From the NCBI GenBank assembly GCA_024644435.1, contig JAHEKZ010000021.1:1-38844 (forward strand): a DNA stretch of 38,844 nt, given 5' to 3'. Within the stretch, counting starts at the first letter, position 1. Each line of letters opens with the position of its first letter. The position numbers and the translations under genes are program-made. This DNA comes from Actinomycetes bacterium. GTDB taxonomy: Bacteria; Actinomycetota; Actinomycetes; JAHEKZ01. Under the pieces are notes generated by a model that worked only from the letters and a program-made list of their open reading frames with translations, had not been told where the DNA came from and searched no databases. Shown here one piece after another: positions 32,165 to 38,844 of the stretch.

Positions 32165-33019
32165 ATGGCGGACGTGGTGGCGAGTGTCGGCGTGGTCGGG
32201 GCGGGGCTCATGGGGGCCGGTATCGCTCAGGTCGCCGCGCAGGCCGGCTACGACGTCCGGCTCTACGACGTTGACGATGCATCGCTGGAGCGGGGGGTGG
32301 ACGCGGTCGCCGCGTCCACCGGGCGGCTGGCGGCCAAGGGTCTGCTCGCGGACAGCCCGGAGGCGGTTCTTGCTCGCATCACGGCGTCCACGTCGCTCGA
32401 CTCCCTGGCCGACGTTTCCCTGGCTGTCGAAGCAGTCTTCGAGGAGCTCACCGTCAAGCAGCAGGTCTTCCGTGCACTCGACGAGGTGCTCGGTCCGGAC
32501 GCGGTGCTTGCCACCAACACCTCGGCGCTGCCGATCACGCAGCTCGCGGAGGCGACCAGCCGGCCGAGCCAGGTCGTGGGCACGCACTTCTTCTCGCCGG
32601 TGCCGCTGATGCAGCTGTGTGAGCTGGTTCGCGGGCGCGAGACGAGTGACGAAACTCTGCAGGTGGCCCGCGACTTCGCTGAGCGGGTCGGAAAGACGTG
32701 CATCGTGGTCAACCGCGACGTCGCCGGGTTCGTCACCACGCGACTGATCACGGCCTTGGTCGTCGAGGCCGCCCGGCTGGTCGAGACCGGTGTGGCGACC
32801 CCCGAAGACATCGACACCGCCTGTCGGCTCGGTTTCGGGCACCCGATGGGCCCCTTGGAGACGATGGACCTGGTGGGAATCGACGTGATGGTCAACGCGG
32901 CCGACAACATCGCCGCGGAGACCCCGGGCGAGACCTTCGCGGCCCCTGACGTCCTGCGTTCGATGGTGGCCGCCGGCACCTTGGGGCGGAAGTCAGGGCA
33001 GGGCTTCTACCGCCACTGA
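32165..33019 (+). CDS. 3-hydroxybutyryl-CoA dehydrogenase
   Basis: VGVVGAGLMGAGIAQVAAQAGYDVRLYD, LATNTSALPITQLAE, VGTHFFSPVPLMQLCELVRG, GFGHPMGPLETMDLVGID. Confidence 0.93.
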   Translation: MADVVASVGVVGAGLMGAGIAQVAAQAGYDVRLYDVDDASLERGVDAVAASTGRLAAKGLLADSPEAVLARITASTSLDSLADVSLAVEAVFEELTVKQQVFRALDEVLGPDAVLATNTSALPITQLAEATSRPSQVVGTHFFSPVPLMQLCELVRGRETSDETLQVARDFAERVGKTCIVVNRDVAGFVTTRLITALVVEAARLVETGVATPEDIDTACRLGFGHPMGPLETMDLVGIDVMVNAADNIAAETPGETFAAPDVLRSMVAAGTLGRKSGQGFYRH

Positions 33020-33121
33020 GGTCACTCCATGTCGACTCGGTGACAGTGCGGCGTGTCTCACGGGTCTGGGTGCGGTCCGACGCTAGCGTGCGGCAACTCG
33101 GAGTTTGCTGGCGACTTCCCT

Positions 33122-33142
33122 CCCATGGCTGACAGTCATGGG
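33122..33142. promoter_or_regulatory. 21-bp interrupted palindrome upstream of STAS gene
   Basis: CCCATG-g-CTG-a-CAG-t-CATGGG. Confidence 0.4.
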
Positions 33143-33172
33143 CGTCGGCCGACCCGGGTGCGGAGGATATAT

Positions 33173-33475
33173 ATGCACCGCTATGACGTGACGCTGCCGC
33201 CCCGCGTAGACGCGACGACGTCCGGAGACGTCCGGTATGCACTTCAGGTAGCGCTCGACTCCATTCACGAAGGTGACCTCACCGTCGATGCATCTGCGGT
33301 CGACAGCCTTGATATCGCGGGGCTCGGGGTACTGGTCTCTGCGCACCGGCGAGCGCGCCAGCGCGGCATACGGCTGGTGATCTGCGATCCCAAGCCACGC
33401 GTCGTGCGCGTCCTCGCAGTCACGCGCCTGCATCGAGTTCTGAACCTCGATCGGGTCAACACCGCGGTCGGTTAG
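33173..33475 (+). CDS. STAS-domain protein (anti-sigma-factor-antagonist-like)
   Basis: LTVDASAVDSLDIAGLGVLVSAHRRARQRGIRLVICDPKPRVVRVLAVTRLHRVL; SD CGGAGGA. Confidence 0.82.
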   Translation: MHRYDVTLPPRVDATTSGDVRYALQVALDSIHEGDLTVDASAVDSLDIAGLGVLVSAHRRARQRGIRLVICDPKPRVVRVLAVTRLHRVLNLDRVNTAVG

Positions 33476-33524
33476 GCTCGGCTAGGATCTGGGTCACTTC
33501 CACCGGGACCTCACGGAGGCTTGG

Positions 33525-35540
33525 ATGGCGACCGAACCATCGCACCCTGATCGCAGCGCTGCCCGTCCATGGGTGATGCGTACCTACGCCGGCCACTCCT
33601 CGGCTGCTGCCTCGAACGCGCTCTTTCGCAAGAACCTCGCCAAGGGCCAGACCGGGCTGTCGATCGCTTTCGACCTGCCCACACAGACTGGCTACGACCC
33701 CGATGACGAGCTGGCCCGTGGGGAGGTCGGCAAGGTCGGGGTTCCGGTGACACACCTCGGCGACATGCGTTCGTTGGTCGAGAGCATCCCGCTCGACGAG
33801 ATGAACACGTCGATGACGATCAACGCCACCGCGATGTGGCTGCTGTCGCTCTATATCGCAGCGGCCGAGGAGCAGGGTGTCGACCCAGCTTCCCTGCAGG
33901 GCACCACCCAGAACGACATCATCAAGGAGTACCTCTCGCGGGGGACCTACGTCTTCCCGCCTGGTCCGTCTCTGCGTTTGATCACCGACATGGTGGCGTA
34001 CACCGTGGCCAATGTTCCGCAGTGGAACCCGACCAACATCTGCAGCTACCACCTGCAAGAGGCTGGTGCGACGCCGGTTCAAGAGCTCGCGTTCTCGCTC
34101 AGTACGGCGATCGCCGTCCTTGACGCCGTGCGTGACGCCGGGCAGGTCCCGCCGGAGCGGTTCGGTGACGTTGTGCAGCGCATCTCGTTCTTCGTCAATG
34201 CGGGCGTCCGCTTCGTTGAAGAGATGTGCAAGATGCGGGCGTTCGTGCAGCTGTGGGACGAGATCACCGGTGAGCGGTACGGCGTCACTGATCCGAAGCA
34301 GCGACGTTTCCGCTACGGCGTCCAGGTGAACTCCCTCGGCCTGTCCGAGGCACAACCGGAGAACAACGTTGCACGCATCATGCTCGAGATGCTCGGCGTC
34401 ACCCTGTCGAAGGACGCCCGTGCCCGCGCGATCCAGCTGCCGGCGTGGAACGAGGCGCTCGGCCTGCCGCGTCCGTGGGACCAGCAGTGGTCGCTGCGGA
34501 TGCAGCAGGTGCTGGCCTTCGAGTCCGACCTGCTCGAGTACGGGGACCTCTTTGATGGGTCGCCGGTCGTCGCGGCCAAGGTGGATCAGCTGGTGGTGGG
34601 GGCCAGGGAAGAGATGGCGCGCATCGAGCACATGGGCGGAGCTCTTGCTGCTGTCGAGTCCGGGTATATGAAGACCGCCCTCGTCCAGTCCCACGCCGAG
34701 CGTCGTCGCGCGATCGAGACCGGCGAGGACGTGGTCGTGGGGCTCAACCGGTTTACGACGACCGAGCCCAACCCCCTGCTCTCCGACCTCGACACAGCGA
34801 TCCAGAGCGTTGCGGCCGATGTCGAGGAGCGAGCCGTTGACGGCGTCCGGCAGTGGCGGGCGGCACGCGACGCCGACGGGGTAGCGGCGGCTCTCGCGCA
34901 CCTGACGGCCGATGCACAGGAGAGTGTGAACCTGATGCCGGCGAGCCTCGCGTGCGCCAGGGCAGGAGTGACGACAGGGGAGTGGGCCGGGGCGCTGCGG
35001 AAGGTCTTCGGCGAGTACCGCGCCCCCACGGGGGTCTCGGCGCAGACCACGTCGGCCGGCACGTCATCCTCGAGCGAAGGCGTGCGTGCGTACGTGGCCA
35101 AGACTGCGGCTGATCTCGGCGGTCGGCTCCGCTTCCTGGTCGGCAAGCCGGGCCTTGACGGCCACTCGAACGGGGCAGAACAGATCGCCGTACGGGCGCG
35201 GGACGCCGGGTTCGAGGTGATCTACCAGGGAATCCGGCTGACTCCTGCGCAGATCGCGGCAGCGGCCGTCGAGGAAGACGTCCACGTAGTCGGCCTGTCG
35301 GTGCTGTCGGGCTCGCACATGGAGCTGGTGCCCGAGGTGCTGAGGGGCGTTCGCGAAGCCGGCATGGCGGACGTTCCGGTGGTGGTCGGCGGCATCATCC
35401 CCGAGTCGGACGCTGTGGCACTCGAAGCGATGGGGATCGCGGCCGTCTTCACTCCCAAGGACTACACGATCGACGACATCATGATGCGCATCGTCGACGA
35501 GATCCGACGCGCACACGGCCTTGCGGCCTCTTCTGGGTGA
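33525..35540 (+). CDS. MeaA-type ethylmalonyl-CoA mutase-like protein (catalytic and B12-binding domains fused)
   Basis: RPWVMRTYAGHSSAAASNALFRKNLAKGQTGLSIAFDLPTQTGYD; B12 motif KPGLDGHSNGAEQIAVRARDAG and LSVLSGSH. Confidence 0.9.
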   Translation: MATEPSHPDRSAARPWVMRTYAGHSSAAASNALFRKNLAKGQTGLSIAFDLPTQTGYDPDDELARGEVGKVGVPVTHLGDMRSLVESIPLDEMNTSMTINATAMWLLSLYIAAAEEQGVDPASLQGTTQNDIIKEYLSRGTYVFPPGPSLRLITDMVAYTVANVPQWNPTNICSYHLQEAGATPVQELAFSLSTAIAVLDAVRDAGQVPPERFGDVVQRISFFVNAGVRFVEEMCKMRAFVQLWDEITGERYGVTDPKQRRFRYGVQVNSLGLSEAQPENNVARIMLEMLGVTLSKDARARAIQLPAWNEALGLPRPWDQQWSLRMQQVLAFESDLLEYGDLFDGSPVVAAKVDQLVVGAREEMARIEHMGGALAAVESGYMKTALVQSHAERRRAIETGEDVVVGLNRFTTTEPNPLLSDLDTAIQSVAADVEERAVDGVRQWRAARDADGVAAALAHLTADAQESVNLMPASLACARAGVTTGEWAGALRKVFGEYRAPTGVSAQTTSAGTSSSSEGVRAYVAKTAADLGGRLRFLVGKPGLDGHSNGAEQIAVRARDAGFEVIYQGIRLTPAQIAAAAVEEDVHVVGLSVLSGSHMELVPEVLRGVREAGMADVPVVVGGIIPESDAVALEAMGIAAVFTPKDYTIDDIMMRIVDEIRRAHGLAASSG

Positions 35541-35660
35541 CGTAGCCACCTTCAGGGCAGGTACTAGGACCACCGGACAATGGCGAAGTGCCCTCGCACT
35601 GGTCGACGCTGGACGTGCTCGCACGAGAACAGCACACGTCATCGACTACTGGAGGACACC

Positions 35661-36062
35661 ATGGAAACCACGACCAGGACCACACTCGCAAAGGTTGGCG
35701 CTCTGGCACTCTCAGGAGTGATGCTGGCCGGTCTCGCCAGCCCCGCGCTGGCCAATGATGCGGATGTCATCAAGCGCGGTGCCTGCTCGGGCAACAGCAG
35801 CTGGAAGCTCAAGGCCAGCCCGCAGAACAGCCGGATCGAGGTCGAGGGAGAGGTCGACAGCAACCGCAACGGACAGAACTGGAAGTGGCGGATGCTGCAC
35901 AACGGCAAGGTGTCGGCCCGCGGCACGGCCACCACAAGCGGCCCGAGCGGATCATTCGACGTCCGGCGTCTCATGGTCGACCTGTCGGGCACCGATCGGA
36001 TTGGCTGGCGCGCCAAGAACCCGGCAACTGGCGAGGTGTGCCGAGGTAGCCTCCGCTTCTAG
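35661..36062 (+). CDS. Small secreted protein of unknown function
   Basis: Signal peptide METTTRTTLAKVGALALSGVMLAGLASPALA followed by a 100-aa hydrophilic domain with two Cys; SD GGAGG. Confidence 0.75.
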   Translation: METTTRTTLAKVGALALSGVMLAGLASPALANDADVIKRGACSGNSSWKLKASPQNSRIEVEGEVDSNRNGQNWKWRMLHNGKVSARGTATTSGPSGSFDVRRLMVDLSGTDRIGWRAKNPATGEVCRGSLRF

Positions 36063-36090
36063 GACGTCCCGCAACGAAGAGGATGCCCAC

Positions 36091-37422
36091 ATGGGATTTT
36101 CGGTTCCCACTCGAGGTGCACGACCGGTCTGGCAACGGCCGGTCGTGCAGTTCGTCGTTGTCGGCCTGGTCGTCGCCGTGATGCTGGCTTGGGTCACCGG
36201 CGTCCTGGGTGAGCGATTGGCACAGGAACAGGCCATCGAGGATGCCCGCTCGACCACCGCTCTTCTGGCCGAGACCGTCATCGAGCCCGCGTTGTCGTCG
36301 GGCTTGCTCGACACCGCGGCGGGCGACCTCGACCGTTTCGATCGGCTGGTGCGTGCGCGGGTCCTGCGTGGCGAGGTGGTGCGGGTCAAGGTCTGGGACG
36401 CCGATGGCCGCATCGTGTACTCGGATGAGCCTCAGTTGATCGATGAGGTCTTTCCGCTGGGCGACGAGGAGCAGGATGTCCTCGCGAACGGTGGTTCTGA
36501 CGCCGAGGTCTCAGACCTGAGCAAGTCCGAGAACACACTGGACCAAGAGCTCGGCCGTGTTCTCGAGGTCTACTCACGCGTCGAGGCACCAAGCGGAGAA
36601 CCGCTGCTCTTTGAGCTCTACCTCTCTGATGCAAACCTGGAGGCGCGCGCCGACGAGCTGTTCCGGCTCTTTCGCCCTCTCACCGTGGGCGGTCTCTTGC
36701 TCTTTCTGCTGCTGGCGACCCCCCTGGTGTGGGTGCTGTCCCGCCGAGCTGACGCTGCGGCAGCCGACCGCGAGCGGTTGCTCCTGATGGCCGCGGAGGC
36801 CTCTGACGCCGAGCGCCGCCGAGTCGCACGCGACCTGCACGACGGCGTCGTCCAGGATCTTGCTGGGACGTCGTTCGCGCTCTCGGGTATGGCCAGGGAG
36901 GCCGCCGCTACCAGCACTCTCGATCGTGCCGCGCTCGGCGTTGACCTGGACCGATTGGCAGACGCGGTGCGGCGCAGTCTGCTCTCGCTGCGGTCGCTGC
37001 TGGTCGAGATCTACCCACCGAACCTCGATGGCGCTGGGTTGGGCGCTGCGCTGCAGGACCTGGTGGCCACCGCCCAGGAGACCGGTGTGGACGTGCGCCT
37101 CGATGTGTCCGGCTCTGATGCGTTGGCCGACGAGAGCGCGGCGCTGATCTGGCGCACTGCTCAGGAGTGTGTGCGTAACGCACTGCGACACGGGTCACCT
37201 GAGCACCTGGTCGTGACCGTTCGCGTCAGTGGCGGGTCCCCGATGGCCTCACTGACCGTCGCTGATGACGGCGAGGGGTTCGACACCGACGCGGAGTTGC
37301 GTGCGGACAGCTTCGGTCTGCGAGGCCTCCGGGATCTCGCGAGCGAGGCCGGCGGGACCCTTGTCGTCGACTCGTTGCCGGGCACGGGGACTACGGTGCG
37401 TCTGGAGGTTCCGGCGTCATGA
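36091..37422 (+). CDS. NarL/DegS-type sensor histidine kinase
   Basis: Two TM segments flanking an extracytoplasmic domain; DAERRRVARDLHDGVVQDLAG (HisKA_3); DDGEGFD and GLRGLRDLASEAGGTL ATPase motifs. Confidence 0.93.
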   Translation: MGFSVPTRGARPVWQRPVVQFVVVGLVVAVMLAWVTGVLGERLAQEQAIEDARSTTALLAETVIEPALSSGLLDTAAGDLDRFDRLVRARVLRGEVVRVKVWDADGRIVYSDEPQLIDEVFPLGDEEQDVLANGGSDAEVSDLSKSENTLDQELGRVLEVYSRVEAPSGEPLLFELYLSDANLEARADELFRLFRPLTVGGLLLFLLLATPLVWVLSRRADAAAADRERLLLMAAEASDAERRRVARDLHDGVVQDLAGTSFALSGMAREAAATSTLDRAALGVDLDRLADAVRRSLLSLRSLLVEIYPPNLDGAGLGAALQDLVATAQETGVDVRLDVSGSDALADESAALIWRTAQECVRNALRHGSPEHLVVTVRVSGGSPMASLTVADDGEGFDTDAELRADSFGLRGLRDLASEAGGTLVVDSLPGTGTTVRLEVPAS

Positions 37423-38045
37423 TTCGAGTAGTGGTCGCCGACGACCACGCGATGGTGCGGGCAGGGCTGGAACAGCTGCTCGCGAGCACGGACGACATCG
37501 AGGTCGTGGGATCGGCGTCAAACGGGAAAGAGGCGGTCGAGCTGGTCGTCCAGCTGCGCCCGAACGTGGTGTTGATGGACCTGCAGATGCCAGTCATGGA
37601 CGGAGTCGAGGCCACCGCGGCCATAGGCCATGGAGAACAGGACGTTGCGGTAGTCATCGTCACGTCGTTCTCAGACCGCGAGCGCATTGTGGGGGCCATC
37701 GACGCCGGGGCCGTCGGGTACCTGTTGAAGGATGCATCACCGGACGAGATCCTCTCCGGGATCAGGGCCGCAGCTCGGGGCGAGTCGCCGCTCCATCCGC
37801 GGGCTGCACGCGAGCTGCTCTCTGCCCGCGCGGAGTCACCTGCCCGCGCGGGCGTCGACCTGACGGCACGCGAGACCGAGGTCCTGGTTCTCGTGAGAGA
37901 GGGCCTGTCGAACAAGCAGATCGCGCGTCGCCTTGGTATCACCGAGCGCACCGTCAAGGCGCACCTGACGTCGTGTTTTCAGCGTATCGGGGTGCTCGAC
38001 CGGACGCAGGCGGCGCTGTGGGCCGAACGTAACGACATCGGCTGA
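37419..38045 (+). CDS. NarL/LuxR-family response regulator
   Basis: VVADDHAMVRAGLEQLL, VLMDLQMPVMDG, LTARETEVLVLVREGLSNKQIARRLGITERTVKAHL; ATGA overlap with kinase. Confidence 0.95.
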   Translation: MIRVVVADDHAMVRAGLEQLLASTDDIEVVGSASNGKEAVELVVQLRPNVVLMDLQMPVMDGVEATAAIGHGEQDVAVVIVTSFSDRERIVGAIDAGAVGYLLKDASPDEILSGIRAAARGESPLHPRAARELLSARAESPARAGVDLTARETEVLVLVREGLSNKQIARRLGITERTVKAHLTSCFQRIGVLDRTQAALWAERNDIG

Positions 38046-38057
38046 TGCGAAGAGCGC

Positions 38058-38402
38058 TCAGGAAGCGGGCGGCGTTGGCGGTGTCGGTGGAGGAGTGGGA
38101 GCCGGGGGAGGAGTGGGCGCTGCGGGCGGGGGAGGAGGCGGCTCATCATCGCCGGGGAACCCGGCCGTGCCATTGACCTCGACGAACTGGTCGACGGCAG
38201 CCAGGGCCTCGTCGACGTCACTGCGCGGTCCGCTCAGCCGCTGCTCGGCGTAGAACGCGGCACCGAGGGCGGTCAGAACCTTTCCGGCCTCCCGCTTGGC
38301 CTGAACGTCGTCCAGCTTTGCCTGACCGGTCTCGACGCCCTTCTTCGCCTCGTCGAGAGCCTGTTGGGCCACTGCCTTTGCCTTGTCCAAGAATCCAGCC
38401 AT
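38058..38402 (-). CDS. Hypothetical protein with helical N-terminus and polyproline tail
   Basis: MAGFLDKAKAVAQQALDEAKKGVETGQAKLDDVQAKREAGKVLTALGAAFYAEQ ... PPPPPPAAPTPPPAPTPPPTPPTPPAS; TAAGGT 6 nt before ATG. Confidence 0.75.
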   Translation of the reverse strand: MAGFLDKAKAVAQQALDEAKKGVETGQAKLDDVQAKREAGKVLTALGAAFYAEQRLSGPRSDVDEALAAVDQFVEVNGTAGFPGDDEPPPPPPAAPTPPPAPTPPPTPPTPPAS

Positions 38403-38405
38403 AGG

Positions 38406-38420
38406 TCCACCTTAGGTGGA
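38406..38420. promoter_or_regulatory. 15-bp palindrome TCCACC-TTA-GGTGGA overlapping candidate -10 of the 38402 gene
   Basis: Perfect 6-bp arms; minus-strand TAAGGT lies inside, 6 nt from ATG 38402. Confidence 0.45.
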
Positions 38421-38460
38421 TCACGACGCTGCGCAAGGCCCCGTGTTCCGACCGCCGAGG

Positions 38461-38844
38461 TCAGAAAAGTCGATCCTCGGGTTTGTCCAGGCCGCGCAAG
38501 GCGTCGTAGTCCAGAGTGACGCATTCGATCCCACGGTCGTTGGCCAAGATCTTTGCTTGCGGCTTGATCTCCTGGGCTGCAAAGACGCCGCGTACCGGTG
38601 CAAGAAGGGGATCGCGATTGAGCAGGTCGAGGTAGCGGGTCAGCTGTTCGACGCCGTCGATCTCGCCTCGTCGTTTGATCTCTATGGCTACGGACGCGCC
38701 GTCCGCGTCTCTGGCCATGATGTCGACCGGGCCAATCGCCGTCGCGTACTCGCGACGCACGAGTGACCAACCCTCGCCGAGCGACTCGATGTGCTCGGCC
38801 AGCAGCTTCTGCAGGTGTGCCTCGACGCCGTCCTTTTGCAGGCC
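38461..38844 (-). CDS. nucS: Mismatch-specific endonuclease NucS/EndoMS, C-terminal part (5' end beyond window)
   Basis: [78 protein letters not shown]. Confidence 0.93.
   Translation of the reverse strand, partial: GLQKDGVEAHLQKLLAEHIESLGEGWSLVRREYATAIGPVDIMARDADGASVAIEIKRRGEIDGVEQLTRYLDLLNRDPLLAPVRGVFAAQEIKPQAKILANDRGIECVTLDYDALRGLDKPEDRLF

Overview
High-GC actinobacterial chromosome segment. Nocardioidales-like is an inference from gene content only. It is dominated by a conserved housekeeping locus: argS - lysA - hom - thrC - thrB - rho - rpmE - prfA - prmC - sua5-like - LMW-PTP - glyA - wecA-like - atpI-like - atpBEFHAGDC - (2OG oxygenase) - cobO/pduO - murA - ... - nucS (partial at the right edge). 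From memory, this order matches the M. tuberculosis Rv1292-Rv1321 neighbourhood. Accessory genes are: a divergent FAD-oxidoreductase / TetR / EamA module at the left, an orphan CheY-like receiver, a gamma-butyrobetaine-hydroxylase-like oxygenase just after the atp operon, an Hbd + MeaA/ethylmalonyl-CoA-mutase pair with a STAS protein, and a small secreted protein followed by a NarL-type two-component system. No tRNA, rRNA, CRISPR, transposase or prophage was found. The most noteworthy non-coding signals are: (i) a nested four-copy inverted repeat at 251-395 between convergent genes; (ii) a long rho leader with competing hairpins and a small uORF; (iii) a compound hairpin overlapping the atpC stop codon; (iv) a repeated -10-like/6-7 nt/start-codon layout suggesting many leaderless mRNAs, including a 36-bp divergent cobO/murA promoter; (v) palindromes overlapping -10 boxes at 1815 and 38406. 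The window looks mostly ordinary; I did not find a convincing wholly new system. The secreted protein + HK/RR module and the nested repeat are the best candidates for follow-up.
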